This document shows positions 1 to 9,171 of a stretch of 64,000 nucleotides of DNA, piece after piece. Position 1 is the stretch's first letter; every line of letters begins with the position of its first letter. The stretch is taken from contig CAVSXT010000003.1 in assembly GCA_963732005.1 (NCBI GenBank), positions 1,364,001 through 1,428,000 of the forward strand, read 5' to 3'. This DNA comes from JASLEW01 sp963732005. GTDB taxonomy: Bacteria; Acidobacteriota; Thermoanaerobaculia; Multivoradales; UBA5704. Both the position numbers and the translations under genes were made by a program. Under the pieces are notes generated by a model. It was not told where the DNA came from. It ran no database searches and was given only the letters and a program-made list of their open reading frames with translations.

Positions 1-872
1 CGGCGCAGCAGCACGACGCCGTCGAGGTTCGCGACCAGGGCAAGGCGCGGTTTCGCGGGCGCCGCAAAGGCCTCGAGCTCCTCGAGGTGCTCCGGCAGCA
101 CCAGGCGCTGCGCGTCGTCGCCCGGCAGCGAATCGAGCTGCAGCGGTTCGATCGCGGCCCGCGCCGCCTTGACGCCGAGCGCCGCGAAGGCCGCGAGCTC
201 GGCGAGGCTCGCCGGCCCGATCCACTGGTAGAACCGGCGCGCCAGCTCGACCTGGCACTCCGCGGCCGACAGCCGGAAGCCGTCCAGGGGGTTCGGCCGC
301 CAGAGGGCGTAGCGATACCGTTGCTGGTCGAGGCGGCCGTTGATCGGCACCCGCCGGATCTCGCCCGCGGTCTGCAGCCGGCCGAGCGCCAGCGGCAGGG
401 TGGTGGCGATGCCCTTCTTCTTGCCCGCGTCGCCGAGGCTGCGCGCGGCGCCGCCGGTGGCGACCCGGAGCTCGTCGGGCGAGAGCGGCTCCTGCCGCAG
501 GGCGTCGAGGACCGCCGCGCACAGGCGGTCGACCTCGGCGTCGGTCACTCCCAGCTTGCGCGCCACGCGCATGTCCGCTTCCGGACCGAAGTCCTGGCTC
601 AGCCGCAGCGCCAGCGCGAAGTCCGCCGCCGGCACTACGTAGGTGCAGCCGCGGGCGCTGGGCAGCTCGTGGATCTCGAGCGCCGCGACCGCGCGGTCCA
701 CCGCCTCGCGCCCGGCGCCGCAGCGGGCGTGCAGGCCGAGGTACGGCCCGGAGCCGCCCACCGAGCGCGCCCAACCGGTGCGTTCGAGCACCCTGGCCGG
801 CGGCTCGCCATGCAGCTCGCCGTCGAGGCCCTGGCGATGGAACCACCATGCGCGCAGCCTGCCTGCTTCCAT
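1..872 (-). CDS. Winged-helix DNA-binding protein, AlkZ/HTH_42-like (3' partial)
   Basis: My reading of the minus strand gives an open frame from an ATG at 872 to the window edge (about 290 codons, C-terminus missing). The protein starts MEAGRLRAWWFHRQGLDG and contains TGWARSVGG..YLGLHAR and a later GCTYVVPAADF segment. This resembles the HTH_42 (AlkZ/YcaQ-like) winged-helix family, in which an R.T.H.VP..D-type segment is typical. Members include DNA glycosylases that excise alkylated or crosslinked bases, but many are uncharacterised, so glycosylase activity is inference. A strong GGAGGTG Shine-Dalgarno lies 2-8 nt before the ATG and fixes the start. It is divergent from the AlkP-superfamily gene at 964. 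Part of the family's diagnostic region may lie outside the window. Confidence 0.6.
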   Translation of the reverse strand, partial: MEAGRLRAWWFHRQGLDGELHGEPPARVLERTGWARSVGGSGPYLGLHARCGAGREAVDRAVAALEIHELPSARGCTYVVPAADFALALRLSQDFGPEADMRVARKLGVTDAEVDRLCAAVLDALRQEPLSPDELRVATGGAARSLGDAGKKKGIATTLPLALGRLQTAGEIRRVPINGRLDQQRYRYALWRPNPLDGFRLSAAECQVELARRFYQWIGPASLAELAAFAALGVKAARAAIEPLQLDSLPGDDAQRLVLPEHLEELEAFAAPAKPRLALVANLDGVVLLR

Positions 873-944
873 GTCACCTCCGGACCAACGCCTCGGAACG
901 GCAGCGGCGCCGGCCGAGATCCGCTGCCCGGAGTGTATCGGAGT

Positions 945-961
945 CCGGCTACACTAGCCGG
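945..961 (+). promoter_or_regulatory. Putative leaderless -10 box inside a palindrome
   Basis: TACACT (950-955) sits 8 nt before the ATG at 964 and 5 nt before an in-frame GTG at 961. It forms the loop of a perfect 6-bp inverted repeat, CCGGCT (945-950) and AGCCGG (956-961). No Shine-Dalgarno is visible, so transcription may begin at or next to the start codon. This is inference from spacing. Confidence 0.4.
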
Positions 962-963
962 TG

Positions 964-2838
964 ATGAGCAGCACCCACGCCGCCGGCGAGGCGGAGCTGG
1001 AGCGGGCGCGGCTGGAGCTGCGGCGGCTCGGCTACCTGGATCACGGGTTGGAGCGCTTCCTGCTGCAGGACGCGCTGCGGCCGCGCCAGCCGTTGCGCAC
1101 CATGACGGTGCTGGCCGCCAAGGTGGGCCTGCTGACCGGCGGCGTGCTGGCGGCGGCGCTGGCGGTGGCGCTGGTGGTGGCCAACGGCAGCGTCGCGTCG
1201 TCGCCGCTCGACCTGCCGGTGCTGTTCCTGCACCTCTTCCCGCCGGCGGCGGCGGCTGCCGCCGCGGCGTTCCTGGCGCTGGCCTCGGCGGTGCTGCTGG
1301 TGCTGCGCTTCTATCCGGTGCGGCGCATCGAGGCGCTGGCGCTGGCGACGGCGCTGGTGGCGGGCCTGGCGGTGCTCCTGCTGGCGCTCTGGGAGGCGCA
1401 GGAGATCCCGGCGGGGAGCGGCACGGCGCAGCGTCTGGCGCTTGGCCTGGGCGCGGCGGCCGCCGCCTACGCCCTGGTGCGCCTGGTCTATCAGGGCCTG
1501 CTGGCACTGGCCATCCGCTTCACCGAGCGCGCGCCGGCGGCCGGCCTGCTGGCCTGGCGCTGGCGCCGCTGGGTGAGCGGCGCGGTGCTGGCCGGGGTGC
1601 TGCTGCTGGCGGTGCCGGTGGTGCTGGCGGCGCGCGACGTCGAGCCGCCGCCGCCGCCGCTGCTGCCGATGGCGCCGGGGGAGCGAGCGCTGGTCCTGGG
1701 CCTCGACGGCGTGCTGCCCGAGGAGGCCGAGTACCTGCTGCGCCACGGCGACCTGCCGGCGATGGCGGAGCTGGCGCGCCGTGGGGGCCGGCTGCTGCGC
1801 TATCGCCGCCCGGAGGAGCCGCCGGCGGCCTTCTGGACCAGCGTCGCCACCGGGCTGGCGGCGCCCGCGCACGGCGTCGCGTCGCTCGACAGCTTCCTGC
1901 CTCTCGGGGTGCGCACGCCGCTCGCCCGCAGCGGTTTCCTGCGCGTCTACCTGAGCCGGGTCGAGGTGCCGCTGGGGCTGGCCGATTACCGCCCGGTGCT
2001 GGCCAACCGGCGCAGCGCCTTCACCTTCTGGGAGCTCGCCTCGCGCGGCGGCGCGCCGGTGCTGGCGGTGAACTGGTGGGCGACGTTCCCGGCGCCGCCG
2101 CTGCCCGGCCAGGTGCTGGCCCATGACGCCTACCAGCTGCTGCGGGAGGGCGCCGCGGGCGCCGTCTCGTCGCCCGCGGCGGCGCCGGAGTTGCGCCGGG
2201 AGGCGTTGGCGGCGGCAGTGGCGCCCGCGGGCGCCGCCGGCCGGCTGCTGGCGGCCGCGCTGCCGCCGGCCGAGGCCGCGGCGGTGGATGAGCGGGCGGT
2301 GCGGCCGGACGAGTTCTACCGCCGGGTGTTCGCCGGCCGGCTGCTGCGGGACCCGCCGCCCCGCGCCGCGGCACTGTACCTGCCGGGTCTCGACATCGCG
2401 GCCGCCGGCTGGCACGGCGGCGACGTGGCGTTCGCCGACCTGGTGCGCGCCGAGCTGACCGCCGCCGACCGCCTGCTGGCTCAGGCCCTGGCGCGGCCGG
2501 GATGGGGGAGCGTGGCGGTGGTGCTCGATCCCGGCCGGCGGCGGCGCGGCGGCGGCCGGCTGCTGCTGTGGCGGCCCGGCGGCTGCCTCCCGGCGACCGC
2601 CGCGACCGCCGCGACCACCGCCGACACCACTCCGGAAGCCCTCACCGCCGGCCTGCTGCGCACGCTCGGACTGCCGCAGAGCGCCGAGCTGCCGCCGCCG
2701 CCGGCGCAGTGCCGCTGGCCGGAGCCGCCGGCCACCGTGGCCAGCTACGGCCGCCCGCCGCTGCCCCGCTTCCCCGCCGCGCCGGCGGCGGAGGGGGCCG
2801 AGTACCTGCAGGACCTGCGCTCGCTGGGCTACCTCTGA
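964..2838 (+). CDS. Membrane-anchored alkaline phosphatase superfamily protein
   Basis: Of 624 aa, about the first 230 residues carry five or so hydrophobic segments. An alkaline-phosphatase-superfamily (type I phosphodiesterase/nucleotide pyrophosphatase-like) domain follows. Visible motifs are LVLGLDG (metal-binding Asp), a WTS nucleophile segment in AAFWTSVATG, AHGV, and NWWATFPA. The usual C-terminal SDHG metal site is not obvious; the equivalent stretch reads VVLDPGR, so phosphohydrolase activity is uncertain. Both ends carry LRRLGYL / LRSLGYL, a tail seen in related sulfatase-like proteins. The start is ATG 964, with in-frame GTG 961 as alternative; neither has a Shine-Dalgarno. The stop overlaps the next ATG by 1 nt, so it is probably translationally coupled to the LytM gene. 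Substrate unknown. Confidence 0.7.
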   Translation: MSSTHAAGEAELERARLELRRLGYLDHGLERFLLQDALRPRQPLRTMTVLAAKVGLLTGGVLAAALAVALVVANGSVASSPLDLPVLFLHLFPPAAAAAAAAFLALASAVLLVLRFYPVRRIEALALATALVAGLAVLLLALWEAQEIPAGSGTAQRLALGLGAAAAAYALVRLVYQGLLALAIRFTERAPAAGLLAWRWRRWVSGAVLAGVLLLAVPVVLAARDVEPPPPPLLPMAPGERALVLGLDGVLPEEAEYLLRHGDLPAMAELARRGGRLLRYRRPEEPPAAFWTSVATGLAAPAHGVASLDSFLPLGVRTPLARSGFLRVYLSRVEVPLGLADYRPVLANRRSAFTFWELASRGGAPVLAVNWWATFPAPPLPGQVLAHDAYQLLREGAAGAVSSPAAAPELRREALAAAVAPAGAAGRLLAAALPPAEAAAVDERAVRPDEFYRRVFAGRLLRDPPPRAAALYLPGLDIAAAGWHGGDVAFADLVRAELTAADRLLAQALARPGWGSVAVVLDPGRRRRGGGRLLLWRPGGCLPATAATAATTADTTPEALTAGLLRTLGLPQSAELPPPPAQCRWPEPPATVASYGRPPLPRFPAAPAAEGAEYLQDLRSLGYL

Positions 2839-4118
2839 TGCTCGGCGTCGCGGCGCGCCGGTGGCGCATGCGGCAGCTGCTGCGGGCGCTGCCGGCGCCG
2901 CTGCTGCTCCCGCTGCTCCTGCTCCCGCCGGCGGCTGCTGCCACGGCGGCGATGGCACCGCCAGCCCTGCGGGCCTTGCCGGCGCCGGGCGCGGCGTCCA
3001 TCCCGCCGGCGCCGGGTGTGGCGTCCAGCCCGCCGGTGCCGGCCGCGGCGCCGCCGGTGTCGTCCCCGGAGGCCCGCGCCCGCGAAGCCGAGCTGGCGAC
3101 CCTGCGCGGCGAGATCGCCGAGCTCGAGGTGAGGCTGGAAGCGGCGCGGCGGCAGCAGAGCGGCGCCGCCGGCGAGCTGGCGGCAGCCGACCTCGCGCTG
3201 CAGCTCGAGGAGAAGCGCCTCGCCGAAGCGGTAACGGCGCGCGACCAGGCGGCCGAGCGCGAGGCGGCGGGGGAGCGGCAGGTGAGCGCTCTCGAGCAGG
3301 CTCTCGCCGAGCGCCGCCGCGAGTTCCAGCGCCAGCTGACGGGCCTCTACCGCCTCGGACGCCAGGGCTATCTGCGGCTGTTCTTCCTGCTCAAGCCGGA
3401 CTCCAGCCTGCTGCCGTCGATCCGCCTGATGCGCTACCTGGTGCGGCGCGATCGCCAGGCCGTCGACAGCTACCAGCAGGCGAAGGACGGTCTGTCGCGC
3501 CGCCGCGACCAGCTGGCGGCCGAGCGCCTGGACCGCGACCGCTGGCTCGGCTGGGAGCAGACGCGCCGCCACGAGCTGGTGGCGGCCCGCCAGCGCAAGG
3601 CAACTCTGCTCGCCCGCGTCGAGCGCGAGCGCAGCGCCCTGGCCAGCCGCGCCGTCGAGCTGGCCGATCGTGAGCGCAAGCTGGCGGCCTTCCTCGACCT
3701 GCTCTACGACCGCAGCGGCGGCGCGCTGGCAGGGGCGCCGATCCAGCAGTTCCGCGGCATCCTCGACTGGCCGGCGGCAGGACGGGTGGTGGCGCGCTTC
3801 GGGCCGCGCCTCGATCCGCGCTATCACACCCAGGTCCCGCACAACGGCATCGACCTCGAGACCGTCGCGGGCAGCGAGGTGAAGGCGGTCTACCCCGGCA
3901 AGGTGCTGTTCGCGGCGCCCTTCGAAGGCTACGGGATGACCGTCGTGGTGCACCATCCGGGGCGCGTTTTCACGCTCTATGCCGGCCTTGGGGAGCTGCG
4001 GAAAGCCAAGGACGATATGGTATCTTTGACCGAGACCGTGGGTCTCGCCGCGGACCGTCTCTACTTCGAGATCCGCGTCGAGAACCATCCCGAGGACCCG
4101 TTGAGCTGGTTGCATTGA
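2838..4118 (+). CDS. EnvC-like LytM (M23-fold) factor with degenerate catalytic site
   Basis: The 426-aa protein has an N-terminal hydrophobic export signal, a Pro/Ala-rich linker, long coiled coils (about residues 75-290) and a C-terminal M23/LytM domain. This is the architecture of EnvC, which activates periplasmic N-acetylmuramoyl-L-alanine amidases at division rather than cutting peptidoglycan. HNGIDLE retains the first zinc-ligand block. The usual Y.H and HFE(I/V)R blocks read YAGL and LYFEIR, so two zinc/catalytic histidines are lost; like EnvC it should be inactive as an endopeptidase. I chose ATG 2838, which overlaps the previous stop (TGATG), over longer in-frame options. Placement before ctpA-like and yibQ-like genes mirrors conserved envC neighbourhoods. 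Confidence 0.85.
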   Translation: MLGVAARRWRMRQLLRALPAPLLLPLLLLPPAAAATAAMAPPALRALPAPGAASIPPAPGVASSPPVPAAAPPVSSPEARAREAELATLRGEIAELEVRLEAARRQQSGAAGELAAADLALQLEEKRLAEAVTARDQAAEREAAGERQVSALEQALAERRREFQRQLTGLYRLGRQGYLRLFFLLKPDSSLLPSIRLMRYLVRRDRQAVDSYQQAKDGLSRRRDQLAAERLDRDRWLGWEQTRRHELVAARQRKATLLARVERERSALASRAVELADRERKLAAFLDLLYDRSGGALAGAPIQQFRGILDWPAAGRVVARFGPRLDPRYHTQVPHNGIDLETVAGSEVKAVYPGKVLFAAPFEGYGMTVVVHHPGRVFTLYAGLGELRKAKDDMVSLTETVGLAADRLYFEIRVENHPEDPLSWLH

Positions 4119-4125
4119 GCGCGCT

Positions 4126-5448
4126 ATGAACAGAAGCCGACTGCTTTTCCTCGTCTCCTCTTCCCTGCTGGTGCTGCCGATGCTGATGGCACTGGTGCTG
4201 GCGGCCGATCCTGGCCGCGGCCAGAGCTCCGATCAGCGTCCGAAGACGGCGTCGTCGAAGACGACGCACGGCCTCCACGCCGCCGGTGCTCCCAAGGAAG
4301 AGGACACCTTCGACTCCTATCTCAAGTACCTCAAGGTCTTCAGCGAGGTGCTCGGCCTGATCCGCGACACCTACGTCGATGAGCCCAACACCGACGCGCT
4401 GATGGCCGGCGCCCTCGAAGGCGTCACCGACGCCATGGACCCGTTCACGGTCTACGTGCCGGGGCCGGCGGTTCCCGGGTACGTCAAGGCGCTTGCCGCC
4501 GGCAAGAGCCTCAGCGGCCTGGCGCTGCTCAAGGAACGCGGCGCGACGCTGGTGATGGCGGTCGAAAAGGGCAGCCCGGCCGATGCCGCGGGGCTCAAGG
4601 TCGGAGACCTGGTCGCCAAGCTCGACGGCACGTCGACCCGCACCATGCCGATCTGGGAGATGCAGGAGCAGCTGGCGGGCGCGCCCGGGACCAAGATCGC
4701 GCTCGAGCTGATCCGGCTCGGTGCGCCGGTGCAGGCCAGCTTCGAGCTGAAGCCGTTCACGCCGCCGGCGGTGAGCCTCTCCGCGGTCGCCGATCAGCCC
4801 AACGGCCCCGCCGCGCCCGCGGCGAGCCCGGCGCCCTCGGCATCCTCCGCAGGCGCCGAAATGCTGCGCATCCCGAGCTTCACCGCCGAGACGGCGGCGC
4901 AGGTGCGCGGCGCCCTGGGAGCGCGCGGCACGGCCGGCAACGGCAGGCTGCTGATCGACCTGCGTGGCGTCTCCTCGGGGCAGCCGGAGGAGGCCTATGA
5001 GGTGGCCAAGGCGTTCGCCGCCGGCGAGCTCGGTTCGATGATGCGGCGCCAGCAGCAGGTGCGCGGCTTCGAGTCGAGCGACACCCCGGTCTGGCGGGGC
5101 CGCCTGGTGGTGCTGGTGGACCGCGGCACCGCCGGCGCGGCGGAAGTGTTCGCCTCGGTGCTGCGGCAGCGGGCCGGCGCGGAGCTGGTCGGCGAGCGCA
5201 CCCTGGGCTATGCTGGCCACCAATCGACCGCCGACCTCTCCACGGGCAGCCGGCTGTTCTTCACCGACGCCTTCTACACCGGTCCCGACAAGAAGCCCAT
5301 CAACGAGTCGCTCAAGCCCGACCTGCTGGTGAGCGAGCGCAACCGGACGTTCCTCGAAAAGGACGTGCCGATGGGCGAGCTCATCCTGCGCCGCGGCGTG
5401 CATCACCTGTTGCAGGAACCTGCGGAGGCGGCGAAGAAGGCGGCCTGA
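4126..5448 (+). CDS. S41 (CtpA-like) peptidase homolog lacking the Ser/Lys dyad
   Basis: The 440-aa protein has an N-terminal signal anchor, an S41 N-terminal helical region (YLKYLKVFSEVLGLIRDTYV), a PDZ domain (about residues 120-205, SPADAAGLKVGDLV) and a C-terminal S41 protease fold. C-terminal processing proteases cleave periplasmic substrates with a Ser-Lys dyad. The serine block, usually SASASE, here reads TAGAAE, and the lysine block, usually GKG, reads GYAG. Both catalytic residues appear replaced, which argues for a pseudo-protease or PDZ scaffold. It starts 7 nt after the EnvC-like gene and is followed by the YibQ-like gene. Homology is certain; loss of activity is inferred from motif alignment by eye. 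Confidence 0.85.
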   Translation: MNRSRLLFLVSSSLLVLPMLMALVLAADPGRGQSSDQRPKTASSKTTHGLHAAGAPKEEDTFDSYLKYLKVFSEVLGLIRDTYVDEPNTDALMAGALEGVTDAMDPFTVYVPGPAVPGYVKALAAGKSLSGLALLKERGATLVMAVEKGSPADAAGLKVGDLVAKLDGTSTRTMPIWEMQEQLAGAPGTKIALELIRLGAPVQASFELKPFTPPAVSLSAVADQPNGPAAPAASPAPSASSAGAEMLRIPSFTAETAAQVRGALGARGTAGNGRLLIDLRGVSSGQPEEAYEVAKAFAAGELGSMMRRQQQVRGFESSDTPVWRGRLVVLVDRGTAGAAEVFASVLRQRAGAELVGERTLGYAGHQSTADLSTGSRLFFTDAFYTGPDKKPINESLKPDLLVSERNRTFLEKDVPMGELILRRGVHHLLQEPAEAAKKAA

Positions 5449-5453
5449 CGCTA

Positions 5454-6620
5454 TTGTCTAGCCGCGCTTTGCCCATCCGCCGCCAGTCTCGCCCCCGCCC
5501 CGCCAGCAACGGCACCCCGCCGCGCCGCAGCGCCGGCGGCGGGGCGCTGCTGTTCCTGCTCGGAATCGCGGTGGGCGCCGGCGGCGGCTGGCTTGTCGAG
5601 CACGGCGCCTCCTGGCGCCGGCTGGTGGCGGACCTCAGCAGCGTGGCGGCCGCGCACCGGGAGAACCCGGAGAGCCCACCGGATGATCGGGCCGGCCGGG
5701 CGCTGCCCGGAGCCTCGGCGTCGCGGCTCCGCCGTCACGGCGGCTCGCGCCCGGACGCCGCGGCCGCGTCCGTGACCGGGGGCGTGCGCCGGCCCGGCGA
5801 GGCCGCCGAACCCGCCGGCGAGACCGCTGCCGGCGAGACCGCCGCCGGCCTCGCGCCCGGCGCCGCCACGGCCTCCGCCCGCGGCGTCGCCGCCGCCGGC
5901 CCGGATGCCGTGTCCGGCCCGCCGCGCATCGCGCTGGTGATCGACGACCTCGGCCGCAGCCTGGAAGACCTCGAGCGCCTGCGCCGGCTGGGCGTGCCGA
6001 TCACCTACGCGGTGCTGCCCTTCGAGAGCCAGACGCCGGAGGTGGCCGCCGCTCTCCGCCAGCGCCACGAGGAGATCCTCTGCCATTTGCCGATGGAGCC
6101 GGCGAGCGGCGGCGACCCGGGGCCCGGAGCCCTGCGCGCCGGGATGTCCCGGGAGCAGCTGCGCGAGTCCACCCTGGCCGCGATCGCGGCGGTGCCGGGA
6201 GCGGTGGGGGTCAACAACCACATGGGCTCCGCCCTGTCGACCGACGCCGCATCCATGTCCGCGATCCTGGGCGTGCTGGCGCCGCGTGGCCTCTACTTCC
6301 TGGACTCGCGCACCAGCGCCCGCAGCGTCGGCTTCCGCGTCGCCACCGAGCTCGGCGTGCCGGCGGCGGAGCGCCAGGTCTTCCTCGACGACGACCCTCG
6401 GCCGGAGGCGATCGCCAGCCAGTTCCAGCGCCTCCTCGAGCTGGCCCGCGGCCGCGGCAACGCCATCGCCATCGGCCACCCCCATCCGGCGACCCTCGCC
6501 ACCCTGGCGGCCGAGGTGCCGCGCGCCCAGGCCGGCGGCTACCGCTTCGTCGCGGTCAGCGCGCTGCTCGAACGGCCGCCAACGCCCCCGGCGGCCGGAT
6601 CGGCGCCGGGCGGCCGCTGA
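5454..6620 (+). CDS. YibQ-like divergent polysaccharide deacetylase
   Basis: The 388-aa protein has an N-terminal membrane anchor (about residues 27-46), a low-complexity Ala/Gly/Pro linker, and a divergent polysaccharide deacetylase domain from about residue 155. Motifs include ALVIDDLG, CHLPMEP, NNHMGS and FLDSRTS, typical of the family (NodB-like barrel). The family is often encoded next to envC and ctpA and is thought to act on cell-envelope glycans; its substrate is not established. The best start is a TTG at 5454, only 5 nt after the S41-like stop. An upstream-independent start at a later TTG is possible. It is convergent with the ABC permease gene ending at 6622. Confidence 0.85.
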   Translation: MSSRALPIRRQSRPRPASNGTPPRRSAGGGALLFLLGIAVGAGGGWLVEHGASWRRLVADLSSVAAAHRENPESPPDDRAGRALPGASASRLRRHGGSRPDAAAASVTGGVRRPGEAAEPAGETAAGETAAGLAPGAATASARGVAAAGPDAVSGPPRIALVIDDLGRSLEDLERLRRLGVPITYAVLPFESQTPEVAAALRQRHEEILCHLPMEPASGGDPGPGALRAGMSREQLRESTLAAIAAVPGAVGVNNHMGSALSTDAASMSAILGVLAPRGLYFLDSRTSARSVGFRVATELGVPAAERQVFLDDDPRPEAIASQFQRLLELARGRGNAIAIGHPHPATLATLAAEVPRAQAGGYRFVAVSALLERPPTPPAAGSAPGGR

Positions 6621-6621
6621 G

Positions 6622-9171
6622 CTACTCGCTCCGCAAGACCTCGATCGGCCGGCGCTGCAGGGCCCGCCCGCTGGCCGCCAACCCGGCGGCGACGGTGAGC
6701 AGGGCGCTGGCCGCGACGCCGATCGCGAGCGGCAGCGGCTCGAACCGGCCGGGGAGGTTGAAGCCGCGGGTGACCACCGCCCAGGCCAGGATGGCGGCAC
6801 CGCACGCTCCGATCGCGCCGGCGGCCAGACCGATCAGGGCGTACTCGACGGCGAAGTGGAGTGCCACCCCGCGCCTGGTCATGCCGAGGGTCTTGAGCAG
6901 CGCCACCTCGCGGCTGCGGCGCGCCGAGCCGGCGCTGACCGCGCCGGCCAGGATGGCGATGCCGGCGAGGACGGTGAAGCTGCCGAGGAAGCGCACGCCG
7001 AGCGAGATGCGGTTGAGCACCTTGGCCACCTTCGCGAGCAGCTCGCGGATGCGCAGCACCGTGACGTTGGGGTAGCTCGCCGCAAGCAGGTCCTGCACCC
7101 GCTGCTCGCCGCCCGGCGGCAGGCGCACCGCCGCGAACCGCTGCTGCGGCGCCTGGTCGAGCACCCCGGGCTCGACCACCAGCGAGAAGTTGATGCCGAA
7201 CGAGCGCCAGTTGACCTTGCGGATGCTGGTCACGGTGAGGTCGATCGGCACGCCCTCGACGTCGAAGCGCAGCACCGACCCCAGGTGCAGCTTGAGGTCC
7301 TCGGCGAAGCTCTCCTCGACGCTCACCTCGGACCGCGCCGGGTCGCTCCACAGCGCCCCGGCGACGATGACGTTGTCGGCCGGCAGGTGGCGCAGGTAGG
7401 TCAGGCGCTGCTCGCGGGTCAGCAGCCAGCGGCGGTTGCGGTCCTTTGGCCGGTGGGCGGTGAGGTCGTCGACGCTGACGCCGTCGACCGCCGCCAGCCG
7501 CGAGGTCACCACCGGCACCGACTCGATGTGGGTGGCGCCGGCGCGCTCGAGCAGCGCCTGCACTCCCGGCCACTGGTCCGGCTGGATGTCGATCAGGAAG
7601 GCGCTGGGAGCGTCGGTGGGGAGCTGGCGCGCGAACTCCCCGGCCAGCCGGCGCTCGACCAGCGACATCGCGAGCACCACCAGCACGCCGAGGCCCAGGG
7701 CGACCATGGCGCCGAAGGTCGCGGCGCCCGGCCGCGCCAGGGCCGCCAGCCCCTGCCGCAGCCAGGGCCGCGCGAAGTCGCGCGGCATGCGGCGCACCGC
7801 GCGGACGATCAGCAGCGCGGCGCCGGCGAGCGCCGCGCTGGCCAGCGCCACGCCGCCGGTGAACTGCGTCCCGAGCAGCCAGGAGCGTGACTGCACCACG
7901 GCCAGGACCAGGATGCCGGCCACCAGCGTCACGCCGGTGACCAGCGAGGCGAGCGGGTGGCGCGGCAGCGGCTCGGCCTCGCGGCGCAGTACCCGCACCG
8001 GCGGTACCCGCAGCACCGCCGACAGCGGCGCCAGGCTGAACAGCATGGCGACGCCGAGGCCCAGGACGAGGCCGCGCACCAGCGCCAGCGGCTGCCATGG
8101 GTGCACCAGGCCGGCGGGGATGAGGTCGGGGAAGAGCCCCGGCAGCAGCTGCTGCAGGGCGACGCCGGCGGCGATGCCGACCAGGCTGCCGGCCAGGCCC
8201 AGCAGCGCGGTTTGGCCGAGGTAGAGCAGGAAGATCTCGCGCGGCCGCATCCCCAGGCACTTGAGCACCGCGATCGCGTCCAGCCGTCCGGCGAGCCAGG
8301 CCCGCACGCTCTCGGCGACGCCGATGCCGCCGACGAACAGCGACAGCAGCGCCACCAGGCCCAGGAAGCGCTCGACCCGGGCCAGGTTCTCGCGCAGCGC
8401 CGGCTGGGCGTCGCGGTAGGTCTCGACGCGGTAGAAGGCGGGATTGGGGATGTTGTCCTTGAGCCGCTCGGCAGCCGCCTGGATGCGGGTGCCGGGCGTG
8501 CCCGGCGGGAACTCGAGCAGCAGGCGATGGGAGATGCGGCTGCCGCGGCCCATCAGCGAGGTGCGGGCCAGACCGGCGCCGGAGATGAAGACGCGCGGCC
8601 CGACGGTGAACGAGACGCCCACCCGGTCGGGTTCCGACAGCACCACGCCGGCGATGCGGAAGGCGAGGCCGCCGATGCGCAGCTCGTCGCCCAGCCGCAG
8701 GTGCAGCCGCGCCAGCAGGTCCGAGGCCACCACCGCGGTGTCGGGAGCGAGCAGCGCGGCGAGCGGCCGTGCCGGGCGCAGCACCAGGGTGCCGTAGAAC
8801 GGGTAGTCGCCGGTGACCGCCTTGAGCTCGACGAGCTGGCTGGCTCCCGGCCGGCCGGGAGCCGATGGCGGCGCCGCGACCACGGTCGGCGCTTCCTCGA
8901 TGTGGGTCTGGCGGATGCCGGCCGTGTCCTCGCCGGCGGCGGCGATGGGATCGAAGCCGGCCGGCAGCGGGCGGTTGCCGACGATCGCCAGGTCGGCGGC
9001 GAGCAGCTGACGCGCTTCGACCCGGATGCCGTCGTCGAGGCTGGACGACAACCCCGCCACCGCCACCACCGCCGAGACGCCCACCGACAGGCAGGCGACG
9101 AAGAAGGCGAGCCGTGCCCGCGCGCCGCGCGACTCCCGCCCCAGCGTGCGCAAGTAGAGGGAGAGCGTCAC
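6622..9171 (-). CDS. ABC transporter permease, FtsX-like (YbbP type)
   Basis: This 849-aa inner-membrane permease starts MTLSLYLRTLGRES and has two FtsX/MacB-type membrane halves plus extra hydrophobic segments, each half with an extracytoplasmic domain. That is the layout of YbbP, longer than the roughly 400-aa LolC/E permeases. It should form a complex with the ATPase encoded just upstream; the two genes overlap by 4 nt. YbbA-YbbP transporters are associated with export of hydrophobic compounds or lipoprotein-like substrates; the substrate here is unknown. The neighbourhood tesA / ybbA / ybbP is conserved with Escherichia coli. Confidence 0.9.
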   Translation of the reverse strand: MTLSLYLRTLGRESRGARARLAFFVACLSVGVSAVVAVAGLSSSLDDGIRVEARQLLAADLAIVGNRPLPAGFDPIAAAGEDTAGIRQTHIEEAPTVVAAPPSAPGRPGASQLVELKAVTGDYPFYGTLVLRPARPLAALLAPDTAVVASDLLARLHLRLGDELRIGGLAFRIAGVVLSEPDRVGVSFTVGPRVFISGAGLARTSLMGRGSRISHRLLLEFPPGTPGTRIQAAAERLKDNIPNPAFYRVETYRDAQPALRENLARVERFLGLVALLSLFVGGIGVAESVRAWLAGRLDAIAVLKCLGMRPREIFLLYLGQTALLGLAGSLVGIAAGVALQQLLPGLFPDLIPAGLVHPWQPLALVRGLVLGLGVAMLFSLAPLSAVLRVPPVRVLRREAEPLPRHPLASLVTGVTLVAGILVLAVVQSRSWLLGTQFTGGVALASAALAGAALLIVRAVRRMPRDFARPWLRQGLAALARPGAATFGAMVALGLGVLVVLAMSLVERRLAGEFARQLPTDAPSAFLIDIQPDQWPGVQALLERAGATHIESVPVVTSRLAAVDGVSVDDLTAHRPKDRNRRWLLTREQRLTYLRHLPADNVIVAGALWSDPARSEVSVEESFAEDLKLHLGSVLRFDVEGVPIDLTVTSIRKVNWRSFGINFSLVVEPGVLDQAPQQRFAAVRLPPGGEQRVQDLLAASYPNVTVLRIRELLAKVAKVLNRISLGVRFLGSFTVLAGIAILAGAVSAGSARRSREVALLKTLGMTRRGVALHFAVEYALIGLAAGAIGACGAAILAWAVVTRGFNLPGRFEPLPLAIGVAASALLTVAAGLAASGRALQRRPIEVLRSE

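Noticed and set aside
87..2126. Very long plus-strand open frame (679 codons)
   Set aside because: Arg/Gly/Ala-rich translation with no motifs; it is antisense to the winged-helix gene and out of frame with the AlkP gene. In this GC-rich DNA, shadow frames stay open for long distances.
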